Source: Gracilibacillus kekensis (GTDB lineage Bacteria > Bacillota > Bacilli > Bacillales > Amphibacillaceae). From it: DNA of 64,000 nt. The notes beneath the pieces are model-generated. The model was not told the DNA's origin and made no database searches. It was given only the letters and a program-made list of their open reading frames with translations. The DNA is taken from NCBI RefSeq assembly GCF_900143085.1, contig NZ_FRCZ01000002.1, positions 310,001-374,000 of the forward strand. Direction: 5' to 3'. Positions 41,462-50,524 of the stretch are shown piece after piece. Made by a program: the position numbers and the translations under genes. Every line of letters starts with the position of its first letter. Within the stretch, counting starts at the first letter, position 1.

Positions 41462-41586
41462 GTCACACCTCCTCCTCTACTATTTTACGAGGTATGCGAT
41501 TACAATAGCAAGCAACATGGATTCAATCAATTACAGCTTGACAAAAAGTAAAAGTAGCAGATGCTTGTGCAACTACTACTTCATGT

Positions 41587-42030
41587 TTACATTTCATTTA
41601 ATTTTGTCGTATATAATTGAAAATTAGTTGGATTTTTTTCATCTAAGGCTCTGTCTATTAAACGCAATAAGTTACTTCTTTCTAATTCGATGATGACATG
41701 ATCAATGTTATCAGTTTTTTCTTCTGATTCATTCATAATGATATATGGACTTAAAATAGTTGTTAGGTGTTGTTGAAAATCCTTAACCTTCATTAAATCA
41801 GCTAAAGTTATGCGATTGTACTGTTTCCCTTTTTGAAATACAAACACCGCATCCTGATTTTCTATTGTTTGCGTCTTGCGATTAATTCGGATTTCTCGTG
41901 CTTCAAGTGGAAGAAAATGATATACTTCGTCTTCCATCAATAAAGAAAAATATTGATAAGCTAACACCACTCGAATATATTTATCCTCTTCCTTCACGTA
42001 ATAGGGTTTTAACATTTTCACAGAAAGCAA
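41587..42030 (-). CDS. IDEAL-domain protein
   Basis: About 147 residues using a TTG at 42030 placed eight bases after GAGGAGG; the ATG at 42015 is an alternative. The N-terminal ~85 residues (MLKPYYVKEEDKYIRVVLAYQYFSLLM, EAREIRINRKTQTIEN, AVFVFQKGKQYNRITLADL) form a compact beta-rich domain. The C-terminus is an IDEAL motif: SNLLRLIDRALDEKNPTNFQLYTTKLNE. IDEAL segments in Firmicutes are short helical protein-interaction modules, also found in YpiB-type proteins. The function is unknown. Confidence 0.75.
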   Translation of the reverse strand: MLSVKMLKPYYVKEEDKYIRVVLAYQYFSLLMEDEVYHFLPLEAREIRINRKTQTIENQDAVFVFQKGKQYNRITLADLMKVKDFQQHLTTILSPYIIMNESEEKTDNIDHVIIELERSNLLRLIDRALDEKNPTNFQLYTTKLNEM

Positions 42031-42251
42031 GATCAACACCTCCTCAAAAATTCACAAAGCATTTAACAACACTAGAAACTATACCTCTTATTCTACATCA
42101 TATGCGACAAATAAGAAAGCGTTTACAAGTATTTTACAGAAAGTTTTTTCTGATTGCAAAAGATACGTTCTTTTTTTTCAATATCACCATGGAAACAGAT
42201 ATCTTTATGTTGTATACTATGGAATAGATTGTTTGAAAGGGTCTGTCTGTA

Positions 42252-43292
42252 ATGAAACTATTCAAGTTACGTTATCGCCTTTTTGGGAGAAGAGTCATCA
42301 AAACAGCTTTAGCGGTCTTTTTAACTTCTTTAATATGTGAGTGGATCGGCTGGCCACCTGTTTTTGCCGTAATTACAGCAATTGTCACGATCGAACCGAC
42401 GGTAGCAGCCTCGATAAAAAAAGGTATTGTACGTTTTCCAGCGTCAGCAATTGGTTCTGCATATGCCGTATTTTTTATCTTTTTATTTGGTGACTCCCCG
42501 ATTACATATACGTTGGCTGCCTTGTTTACGATCATTACTTGCTATCGATTGGGTTTACATGATGGATTACTTGTGGCAACATTAACTTCTGTCGCAATGA
42601 TAGAAGTGATCCATACTAATTTCTTTTACTCTTTCTTTATTCGTCTGGGAACGACAACAACCGGCCTTCTTGTTTCAACATTGGTTAATATGTTTATTTT
42701 GCCACCAAACTATACCAAAAAGATTATGACCAATATCAATAAATTATTGAAACAAACCGGTGAAGAACTGGAAATGATTATGAAACAAGTAATTAGTCAA
42801 GGAGATTTGACAAGTAAAAAGACGGAAATTGACTATCGCTTTGCCACTTTAAAGCATACATTAGATCAGACGGATAAATTATTGGATTTTCAATCAGACG
42901 AATCGAAATATCACCGCTTAGATGCACGAACAAAAAATGTATTTGAATACGAACAGAAAAATTTAACCAGGTTACGACTCATTCACTATCATATGGGAAA
43001 TTTAATAAATATGCCGATTCAACAAGTTTGCTGGTCTAAGCAGGAATGCGAGGATATCGTACAAATGGTGGAAACATTGGTTGACTTTATGAAATATCCT
43101 GACCACTATAAAGCAAGTGCATATCGCCAGCAAGTGAAGAAATTAATGAACCAATTTTGGGAAAGCAAAAAACCGAGTGATGATTCTAACCCTACCTTGT
43201 TTACCCCAGAAGTTATTATTTTATATGAGTTGTTATCCATATATAATATCGTCAATGACATTTTAATAAGTGAGAAAGATTTTGATAAATAA
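42252..43292 (+). CDS. Aromatic acid exporter (ArAE/FUSC) family membrane protein
   Basis: The protein is 346 residues. Several TM helices cover residues 14-155 (VIKTALAVFLTSLICEWIGWPPVFAVITAIVTIEPTVAASIKKG is the family signature, with GWPPVFAVITAIVTIEPT near 35-52). The C-terminal half is cytosolic and helical (LLKQTGEELEMIMKQV, LTRLRLIHYHMGNLI). B. subtilis YgaE/YqjA are relatives. Presumed efflux of organic acids; no substrate is known. Confidence 0.85.
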   Translation: MKLFKLRYRLFGRRVIKTALAVFLTSLICEWIGWPPVFAVITAIVTIEPTVAASIKKGIVRFPASAIGSAYAVFFIFLFGDSPITYTLAALFTIITCYRLGLHDGLLVATLTSVAMIEVIHTNFFYSFFIRLGTTTTGLLVSTLVNMFILPPNYTKKIMTNINKLLKQTGEELEMIMKQVISQGDLTSKKTEIDYRFATLKHTLDQTDKLLDFQSDESKYHRLDARTKNVFEYEQKNLTRLRLIHYHMGNLINMPIQQVCWSKQECEDIVQMVETLVDFMKYPDHYKASAYRQQVKKLMNQFWESKKPSDDSNPTLFTPEVIILYELLSIYNIVNDILISEKDFDK

Positions 43293-43307
43293 GAAAGAAC
43301 GGAAGTC

Positions 43308-43680
43308 CACCCGGTCTTTTTAGTAGTAATTTTGAAATGGATAATAGCTTTAAAACCGCTACGACTTGCCCCCTCCGCTAAATAATGCGCTACAATGGGT
43401 GTAGACTTTTATTTCATATTGTTCATAAACTTCGACAAGTTAGCTGTCACAAATGATGTAGAACCACTTTATAGTGTAGGCCGTCCGCTTCCACTCCTAT
43501 GGCATTCGTTTTACCTGAAGATCCACTTTTTTGAGCGGTTTGTGCTCGAAAAAGTTAGCTGAAGGGAAAACGCCATGGAAAGGGAAGTGGACAGCCGGAG
43601 CGAAGGATTCATATACACTATATTTCAAAATGGCTACATTGAAAATGCCTTGATGCCCCGGATTATATACTTTTACTTAT
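43308..43680. repeat. Palindromic intergenic repeat, copy B
   Basis: Shares both flanks and the right half of copy A, with GAGCGGTTTGTGCTCGAAAA, AGTTAGCTGAAG and GGAAAGGGAAGTGGACAGCC. The left half carries an extra ~130 bases (including CTGTCACAAATGATGTAGAA) that reappear in copy C near 60615. It fills the gap between the exporter-like gene and the first chemoreceptor terminator. No gene seen. Confidence 0.75.
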
Positions 43681-43720
43681 AACAAAAACATCCCAAGTAT
43701 TTTGCCTGGGATGTTTCTTG
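43681..43720 (-). terminator. Terminator of first chemoreceptor gene
   Basis: Minus strand AACATCCCA, loop, TGGGATGTTTTTG directly after the stop. Confidence 0.85.
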
Positions 43721-45451
43721 TTATAGTTTGAACTGACTTACCAATCCGTTTAATTCTTCTGCTAATTTTGCTAGTTCATCTGAATTAGTTGATACTTCCT
43801 CCATTGAACTACTTGCTTGTTGTGCGGAAGAGGATGTTTGTTCGACACCTGCAGCTGATTCTTCAGAGATCGACGCGATTTCTTCTACAGAGCCATTAAT
43901 TTCTTCACTGCTTGCTGTCATTTCAGAAAGATTACCTGTCACTGTTCGAATACTTACAACCATGTCGTTTACCGCATGATTAATCTGTTCAAAGGTTTCC
44001 CCTGTTTTCTCTATTTGAGTTGTTCCTTCTTCCACTTCTCCATAGCCTTCTTCTAAAGATTGTGAAACATCGGAAGATTCATTTTGAATGGTGGCAACAA
44101 TGCCTGTTATATCTGTAACAGAGTTTGCTACTTGCTCCGCTAATTTACGGACTTCATCTGCCACTACTGCAAAACCTTTTCCATGTTCCCCTGCCCTGGC
44201 AGATTCAATTGCTGCATTTAGTGCTAATAGGTTCGTTTGTTCAGCAATATCCTTAATGACTGCCACTAATTTTGAAACCTCTTTCGTCTGACCATCAAGA
44301 CCACGGACTTTTTCCACCGCTTCTTTTACAATCGTATTAACCCGATTCATTTGTGTTACGGATGATGACATCATCTCCCGACCATCCTGCGTCATATCTA
44401 ATACGTTCGTGGATGCACCTTCAATTTTCTCTCCGTTTTCATTTGCTTCTTTTACTTTTTGAGAGAAATCACTCATTTTCGAAGCGACATCACCTGCATG
44501 ATTTGCTTGTGTTTCAGTACCGGAAGCAAGCTCCTGCATCGTAGTAGCGATTTGCTCAGTACCAGACTTTACTTCATTGGCGGATTTACTTAATCCATCA
44601 CTTTGTGCACTGACTGTGTCAGATACATTTGAGATACGTTCAATGATTTGTCGAAGATTAGCACTCATGGTATTCATTGAGCTTGCTAGTTGTCCAATTT
44701 CATCTTTTCCAAGATAATGAATCTCTTCTACTTGTAAATCGCCATCTGATATTTGGTTACTAACAGCTACCACTTTGTTCAGATTTCTAGATACCATTCG
44801 ATTAATTACTGTAATCAGGACGATGCTGATCACGATCGAAATAGCAATGCCGATAAGTAACGATGTTAAAGCAATCATCTGACTGTTTTTCGCATTTCTT
44901 GCAGCTAGCGCTTTATCTTCATTTACGATAGTGGTTAGTTGATTTAAATGCTGTACTGCTTCAAGCTGGATCGCATTAGCTTCTTCTGCAGTTCTAGTTG
45001 CTATTTCTTCTTCCCCTTGCCTCATATACCCTATTACTTCATTAAATTTACGATTTAATTCGTCATCCAATGTTTCCATTTGTTCAAAGAGCGCTTTTTC
45101 GGTATCGGTATTCATTCTTGGTCTTAATTCTTCTTTTAGAGTATCAAGTAATTCACTTCTAGTCGTATATTCTTCTTCCACTTCTGTAGAAGGATCAACC
45201 ATATATTGATAGACACGAATACTTTTAGCGCGTATGAGTGACCCCATTTCGGTAACATCTACCGCTCGATCTCCCCGTCTATCCATGGACTCAATCTCGG
45301 TTTGAATATTTTGCAACAGAAATCCCACAACAACTGCTGAAATAATAAATAGTGCAAGTACAATCGATAATATGAATGCGTATTTAGAACCAATCTTTAA
45401 ATTACTAAAACGTAGCTTTGTCCGTTTAGACTTACTAAATAGTTTCTTCAA
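43721..45451 (-). CDS. Methyl-accepting chemotaxis protein
   Basis: The protein is 576 residues. The TTG at 45451 is used because AGGGGGG lies just upstream and it gives [23 protein letters not shown]1 (about 27-48) is followed by a four-helix-bundle 4HB_MCP ligand domain ([29 protein letters not shown]), TM2 (about 185-210), HAMP ([31 protein letters not shown]) and the signalling domain with tip [37 protein letters not shown]. It senses an unknown ligand and drives CheA. Very similar to the next gene; the pair is a tandem duplication. Confidence 0.93.
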   Translation of the reverse strand: MKKLFSKSKRTKLRFSNLKIGSKYAFILSIVLALFIISAVVVGFLLQNIQTEIESMDRRGDRAVDVTEMGSLIRAKSIRVYQYMVDPSTEVEEEYTTRSELLDTLKEELRPRMNTDTEKALFEQMETLDDELNRKFNEVIGYMRQGEEEIATRTAEEANAIQLEAVQHLNQLTTIVNEDKALAARNAKNSQMIALTSLLIGIAISIVISIVLITVINRMVSRNLNKVVAVSNQISDGDLQVEEIHYLGKDEIGQLASSMNTMSANLRQIIERISNVSDTVSAQSDGLSKSANEVKSGTEQIATTMQELASGTETQANHAGDVASKMSDFSQKVKEANENGEKIEGASTNVLDMTQDGREMMSSSVTQMNRVNTIVKEAVEKVRGLDGQTKEVSKLVAVIKDIAEQTNLLALNAAIESARAGEHGKGFAVVADEVRKLAEQVANSVTDITGIVATIQNESSDVSQSLEEGYGEVEEGTTQIEKTGETFEQINHAVNDMVVSIRTVTGNLSEMTASSEEINGSVEEIASISEESAAGVEQTSSSAQQASSSMEEVSTNSDELAKLAEELNGLVSQFKL

Positions 45452-45704
45452 TATTATCCCCCCTAATTTCAGTATCGGTGTTACTGTATGTATAATGACA
45501 AAAAGTAACAATCTAAATCTATTTTATCACGATAACGTATACATTACCATCACTTTTAGTAGTTCTTTTTACCTTTTTGTGATTCTTTAGTAATACTTTA
45601 TATATTAAATAGCATTGTCGAATAAATTGGAAAAAGATAAATATGTATATCCTGTGTGGTAATTATGATTCGGATTAACTGTATAGATTCACATTTTTTC
45701 TTAT

Positions 45705-45744
45705 AACAGAAAAATCCCATATCGACGGATACGGGATTTTTTGC
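45705..45744 (-). terminator. Terminator of second chemoreceptor gene
   Basis: Minus strand AAAAATCCCGTATC, loop, GATATGGGATTTTT directly after the stop. Confidence 0.88.
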
Positions 45745-47472
45745 TTATAATTTGAATTGACTTACAAGTCCGTTTAATTCCTCTGCTAATTTGGCAAGTT
45801 CTTCTGAGTTAGAAGAAACCTCTTCCATTGAACTGCTCGCTTGTTGGGCGGAAGCGGATGTTTGTTCTACGCCTGCAGCAGATTCTTCAGAGATAGATGC
45901 AATCTCTTCTACAGAACCATTAATTTCTTCACTGCTTGTAGTCATTTCCGTAAGATTCGTTGTTACTGTTTGAATACTAACCACCATATCATTAACAGCG
46001 TCATTTATCTTTACAAACGTTTTTCCAGTTTTCTCAATTTGCTCAGAACCTGCTTCTACTTCACCATAACCCGCTTCAAGCGATTCTGAAACACTGGATG
46101 ACTCGTTTTGAATATCGGATACAATCCCTGTGATATCAGTGACAGAGCTTGCCACCTGTTCTGCTAATTTTCGAACTTCATCGGCTACGACCGCAAAGCC
46201 TTTACCATGTTCTCCTGCTCTGGCAGATTCGATAGCAGCATTTAATGCTAACAAGTTCGTTTGCTCTGCAATATCTTTAATAACGGCTACGAGTTTTGAT
46301 ATCTCTTTTGTTTGGCCGTCTAGTCCTCGTACTTTATCGACCGCATCTTTCACAATCGAATGCACACGTCCCATTTGGTTAACCGAAGATTCCATCATTT
46401 CCTGTCCATCAGCTGTCATGCCGATAACGTAAGTGGAAGCAGCTTCGATTTTATCACCATTCTCATTTGCTTCACGTACTTTTTGAGAAAAATCACTCAT
46501 CTTGGATGCGACATCCCCTGCGTGATTTGCTTGTGTTTCTGTACCGGAAGCTAATTCCTGCATAGTCGAAGCGATTTGTTCGGTACCTGTTTTCACTTCA
46601 TTAGATGACTGGTTTAATTCTTCACTTTGGGCACTGACCGTATCTGAAACATTAGATACTTGTTTAATAATGTTTCTTAAGTTCGCACTCATTGTATTCA
46701 TGGAGTTAGCTAATTGGCCTATTTCATCATTTCCATTATAATTAATTGTGTTTACTCTTAAGTTACCATCCGCAATTTGATTACTGACTTCTACCACTTG
46801 CGTTAAATTTTTTGCAATTATACGGTTAACTATTACTATTAAAATGATGCTTATAATGATGGAAATCACAATCGCAATTATAAGTGCAATTATAGCTCGT
46901 GTTTGACTATCTGTTGCAGATTCAGAGGCTAAACTTCGTTGCTCATTAACTAATGTTTTTAATTTGTCCAACTGTTCTACGGTTTGTAACTGAGCATCAT
47001 TAGCTGACCCCGCAACATGTGCGGCGTTTTCTAAATCTCCTTGGCTGACAAAAGTTACTACTTCAGCAAATCGGAGATTAAATTGTTCATCCAGTTCGGT
47101 AATAATTGTAAATAGAGACTTTTCTGCTTCTGTATCCATTGTAGGTTCTATATCATCTCTTAACTCATTAAATAAATCTCTTCTTTCATTGAATTCCTTA
47201 ACTAATTCTGATGATGGTTCATTCATATATTGATAGACCCGAATACTTTTTGCTCGAATTAATGATCCCATTTCGGTTACATTTGCAGCCCTGTCTGCTC
47301 TGCGATCCATCGCATCAATCTCAGACTGGACATTTTGCAAAAAGAACCCTACTACTACTGTAGAAATAGCAAATAACGCTAATACAATTCCAAGAATCCA
47401 TCCATACTTAGCCCCAATTTTTACATCGTTAAAACGAAATTTTTTCAGTTTTATTCTTGATGAAAATTTCAT
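45745..47472 (-). CDS. Methyl-accepting chemotaxis protein, paralogue
   Basis: The protein is 575 residues; the ATG at 47472 (or GTG at 47475) follows AGGGGG. Same architecture as the neighbour: TM1, 4HB_MCP domain ([32 protein letters not shown]), TM2, HAMP, and the identical signalling tip [19 protein letters not shown]. The C-terminal half is nearly the same as in the neighbour, while the ligand domain differs more, as expected if the two sense different compounds. Each gene has its own terminator. No CheW-binding C-terminal pentapeptide is apparent. Confidence 0.93.
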   Translation of the reverse strand: MKFSSRIKLKKFRFNDVKIGAKYGWILGIVLALFAISTVVVGFFLQNVQSEIDAMDRRADRAANVTEMGSLIRAKSIRVYQYMNEPSSELVKEFNERRDLFNELRDDIEPTMDTEAEKSLFTIITELDEQFNLRFAEVVTFVSQGDLENAAHVAGSANDAQLQTVEQLDKLKTLVNEQRSLASESATDSQTRAIIALIIAIVISIIISIILIVIVNRIIAKNLTQVVEVSNQIADGNLRVNTINYNGNDEIGQLANSMNTMSANLRNIIKQVSNVSDTVSAQSEELNQSSNEVKTGTEQIASTMQELASGTETQANHAGDVASKMSDFSQKVREANENGDKIEAASTYVIGMTADGQEMMESSVNQMGRVHSIVKDAVDKVRGLDGQTKEISKLVAVIKDIAEQTNLLALNAAIESARAGEHGKGFAVVADEVRKLAEQVASSVTDITGIVSDIQNESSSVSESLEAGYGEVEAGSEQIEKTGKTFVKINDAVNDMVVSIQTVTTNLTEMTTSSEEINGSVEEIASISEESAAGVEQTSASAQQASSSMEEVSSNSEELAKLAEELNGLVSQFKL

Positions 47473-47682
47473 CACACAGTTCCCCCTACTATTAAATAAT
47501 TTCTAGCTGTCATTTTTTCTTTGACAAACTTAAACACATTTGACTATTATAACATGACCCTTTAGTCATATCCACACTTTTATCATAGGACCAATGAACT
47601 GTATTTACTTAATGTTTTATTCTTCAACCTTTATTCGTTAAAATAGAAACAATAGATTTTGTATAAAAGAAAGGATGTTTTT

Positions 47683-48381
47683 ATGCATCTTCAATCGATC
47701 GCAGAACATGCCATCCTGATTAGTTTCCAGGATGAAAAAGATCTTTCATCTAAACTGATTTCTTATAAAAAAGAGATTACTAATCATACAAACCTGCCAA
47801 TAATTGAAGTAGTGATAGGTTATTGCACCATAACTATTTATTTCGATCCTTTTAAGACGACCCATCAACAATTGAAAATGAAACTGCAAGAAAGGATGAA
47901 AAGTTTTGATGTTTTAAAAAAAGAGCAAGGCACTGTTCATCAGATTCCGGTTTGTTACGAGGAAATATTCGGAAGCGATCTATCGACATTAGCAGCAAAA
48001 CATAATTTTTCTATTGAGGAAGTAATAGAGAGACATACCAGACCGATCTATCGTGTCGCCTTTTTAGGCTTTTCTCCTGGCTTTCCTTTTTTAATGGGTA
48101 TGGATCAAAGTTTATCTACGGATAGAAAAGATAAACCTAGATTAGAAGTAATGGAGGGATCGGTAGGTATTGCCGGAGCACAAACTGGTATCTATCCGAG
48201 TTCCTCACCTGGAGGATGGAACATTATAGGCAGAACTCCGATTTCCCTATTATCTTTTAGAAATAATAAGCCGACTTTATTTCAACCTGGAGACCAGCTT
48301 AAGTTTTATGCGATTTTCAAATCAGAATTTGATCGGATTTACCAAGAGGAGCGTAATACACATGTCAATAGAGATTATTGA
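47683..48381 (+). CDS. pxpB: 5-oxoprolinase subunit PxpB (KipI type)
   Basis: The protein is 232 residues. The ATG at 47683 follows AAAGGATG. Landmarks: EHAILISFQDE, PVCYEEIFGSDLSTLAAKHNFS, HTRPIYRVAFLGFSPGFPFLMGMD, PRLEVMEGSVGIAGAQTGIYPSSSPGGWNIIGRTP. This is the KipI/PxpB (allophanate hydrolase subunit 1-like) domain. With PxpA and PxpC it hydrolyses 5-oxoproline (pyroglutamate) to glutamate using ATP. In B. subtilis KipI also inhibits KinA. It overlaps pxpC by 20 bp. Confidence 0.93.
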   Translation: MHLQSIAEHAILISFQDEKDLSSKLISYKKEITNHTNLPIIEVVIGYCTITIYFDPFKTTHQQLKMKLQERMKSFDVLKKEQGTVHQIPVCYEEIFGSDLSTLAAKHNFSIEEVIERHTRPIYRVAFLGFSPGFPFLMGMDQSLSTDRKDKPRLEVMEGSVGIAGAQTGIYPSSSPGGWNIIGRTPISLLSFRNNKPTLFQPGDQLKFYAIFKSEFDRIYQEERNTHVNRDY

Positions 48382-49324
48382 AGAAGGTTTATATACCACC
48401 ATTCAGGATAAGGGTCGTATCGGTTATCAATCCTATGGGTTCTCTGTTAGTGGTGTTATGGATGAGTTTGCCGCTGTAATGGCCAACCTTTTAGTAGGAA
48501 ACCATGATCAAGAAGCTCTGATAGAAATGAGCTTTATCGGACCTACCATCAAATTTTATAATAATGCCATTATTGCAATAACAGGTGCTGATATGTCTGC
48601 GAATGTAAACGATCAATTAATCCCATTAGGAAAACCCATTTCTATAAAGGAAGGGGATGTTCTTCAATTTCGCACTGCAAAAACTGGTTTATACAGCTAT
48701 CTTGCTGTAAAAAGCGGGTTCGATGTTACTGAAGTGCTTGGAAGTCGAAGTACTCTTGTTCGTGCTCAGTTAAATGGAATCCTGGGCAGAAAATTAATGA
48801 TTGGTGACACCATCTCATTAAAAGATAGCTTCACGGTCGACCGATCCATGGAATGGCGTTTGGATCCTTCCTTATTCAACTATATTTCTCAATCTTCACA
48901 TATCATACGATATATCAGGGGACCTCAATTTGATTGGTTTGATCATTACTCATTTGAAACAACTGATTGGACTACTTCGACACAATCCAATCGAATGGGC
49001 TACCGGTTAAAAGGTACAGCTGTTAAGAGAAAAAATCAAAATCAATTATTAACAGAAGCGACAACATTTGGTTCCATTCAAGTACCCGCAAATGGACAAC
49101 CTATTGTTTTGATGGCAGACGGGCAACCAACAGGCGGATATCCGAAGATCGGCCAAGTAGCAAAGGTTGATCTCGGAAAATTAAGTCAAATACGGCCAGG
49201 CCAGTTATTCCGTTTTCAACAAGTTACAGTAGAAGAGGCTATTCAACTTCTACACAATCGCTATCAATTATATCTACAATTGCGGCTATTTATAAATGAG
49301 AAATGGGCAGGTGTTTCGTTATGA
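48362..49324 (+). CDS. pxpC: 5-oxoprolinase subunit PxpC (KipA type)
   Basis: The protein is 320 residues. The ATG at 48362 follows GAGGAGCG. Allophanate hydrolase subunit 2-like domain: IIEEGLYTTIQDKGRIGYQSYGFSVSGVMD, AIIAITGADMSANVN, GLYSYLAVKSGFDV, and QVPANGQPIVLMADGQPTGGYPKIGQVAKVD. Partner of PxpB in the ATP-dependent ring opening of 5-oxoproline. The end overlaps pxpA by four bases (ATGA). Confidence 0.93.
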   Translation: MSIEIIEEGLYTTIQDKGRIGYQSYGFSVSGVMDEFAAVMANLLVGNHDQEALIEMSFIGPTIKFYNNAIIAITGADMSANVNDQLIPLGKPISIKEGDVLQFRTAKTGLYSYLAVKSGFDVTEVLGSRSTLVRAQLNGILGRKLMIGDTISLKDSFTVDRSMEWRLDPSLFNYISQSSHIIRYIRGPQFDWFDHYSFETTDWTTSTQSNRMGYRLKGTAVKRKNQNQLLTEATTFGSIQVPANGQPIVLMADGQPTGGYPKIGQVAKVDLGKLSQIRPGQLFRFQQVTVEEAIQLLHNRYQLYLQLRLFINEKWAGVSL

Positions 49325-50058
49325 CACGAGTAATATTAAATTGTGATTTAGGAGAAAGTTTTGGAGCTTATCAAATTGGTAATGATGAAAAAATTATTCC
49401 ACTAGTCGATGCTGTTAATATTGCCTGTGGTTTTCATGCTGGAGACCCTGAAACAATCCATCAAACCGTTAAGCTAGCAAAACAGTATAACGTTAAAATA
49501 GGCGCACACCCTGGTTTTCAAGATTTACTAGGATTCGGTCGCAGAAATATCGAGATGCATCCTGAAGCCGTTTATAATCTTATTATCTATCAATTAGGTG
49601 CATTACATGGATTTACGAAAGTACAAAACGTCAAAATGCATCATGTAAAACCTCATGGTGCACTATATAATATGGCATCAAAGGATCGCAAGCTTTCAGA
49701 TGCCATTGTTGAGGCAATTGCAGACTTTGATAAAAACCTTACATTAGTTGGTTTAGCCAATAGTAAGTTAATAGATGCAGGAATAGACAAAGGGTTGAAT
49801 GTCCTCAACGAAGTGTTTGCAGATCGTACGTATCAAAAAGACGGTACTTTAACACCTCGGACAGAACCTGGAGCAGTTATTCAGGAAACAGAAGATGCAA
49901 TCAAACAAGTAGAAAGCATGGTCGAACATGGAATGGTCACAAGTCCAACAGGAGAAGAGATAGTGATAAAAGCAGATACCATTTGTGTTCATGGAGATAC
50001 AGAGCAATCTTTATCATTGGTAACCGCCCTAAACACGTTGTTAAAACAAAGTAGGTAA
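49321..50058 (+). CDS. pxpA: 5-oxoprolinase subunit PxpA (LamB/YcsF family)
   Basis: The protein is 245 residues (family about 250). The start at 49321 gives VILNCDLGESFGAYQIGND, then VNIACGFHAGDPETI, KIGAHPGFQDLLGFGRRNI, VKPHGALYNMA, FADRTYQKDGTLTPR and ICVHGDTEQS. All are YcsF/LamB signature blocks. It completes the pxpBCA operon. The usual Bacillus NRAMP-like transporter of this cluster is missing here. Confidence 0.94.
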   Translation: MTRVILNCDLGESFGAYQIGNDEKIIPLVDAVNIACGFHAGDPETIHQTVKLAKQYNVKIGAHPGFQDLLGFGRRNIEMHPEAVYNLIIYQLGALHGFTKVQNVKMHHVKPHGALYNMASKDRKLSDAIVEAIADFDKNLTLVGLANSKLIDAGIDKGLNVLNEVFADRTYQKDGTLTPRTEPGAVIQETEDAIKQVESMVEHGMVTSPTGEEIVIKADTICVHGDTEQSLSLVTALNTLLKQSR

Positions 50059-50197
50059 CCAAATCGATTGTATAATAGGATAACTAATAATAAGAACCGG
50101 GAACCCACCCGCTCCTTTTAGTAAACAAAGATTAGTTGTTGAATCATATAGACGCAGCTATCAATGAGTAACAGTGATGAAAGTGGCGATAGGTCTC

Positions 50198-50391
50198 TCA
50201 TCGGCATTTTCATCGATATTTACCAGCATAATGCCGATGAGACTGGTCCTCGTCGGCATTTTAATCGATATTTACTATCATAATGCCGATGAGATTGATC
50301 CTCGTCGGCATTTTAAACGATATTTACTATCATAATGCCGATGAGAATGATCCTCGTCGGTATTTTCATCGAAACTTACTGGTAAACTACC
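50198..50391. repeat. Tandem 52-bp repeat, each unit a hairpin
   Basis: TCGGCATT (or TCGGTATT) begins at 50201, 50253, 50305 and 50357, an exact 52-base period, about 3.7 units. In each unit TCGGCATT pairs with AATGCCGA across a loop of about 20 bases containing CGATATTTAC. The units are directly abutted with no unique spacers, so it is not a CRISPR. The remainder of 50059-50524 has a short fragment resembling the flank of repeat copies A and B (50095-50125) and the GH43 gene terminator, and no gene. Confidence 0.88.
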
Positions 50392-50451
50392 AATGTGAAT
50401 CTTCCATAATTAAAAGGTACACAATATTTTTTATTATTCACAACCAACTAG

Positions 50452-50488
50452 TAAAAAATCCGAACGCGTAATTATACTCGTTCGGATT
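50452..50488 (-). terminator. Terminator of the GH43 gene
   Basis: Minus strand AATCCGAACG, loop, CGTTCGGATTTTTTAC, about 40 bases after the stop. Confidence 0.88.
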
Positions 50489-50524
50489 CCACTATTATTG
50501 AATCTCTTTTGTTTACAGCTCCTA

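Noticed and set aside
45460-45490. SigD promoter for the first chemoreceptor
   Set aside because: ACCGATAC resembles a SigD -10 but there is no TAAA at the required spacing.
50198-50391. CRISPR array
   Set aside because: The repeated units abut with no unique spacers of constant size and no cas genes are present.
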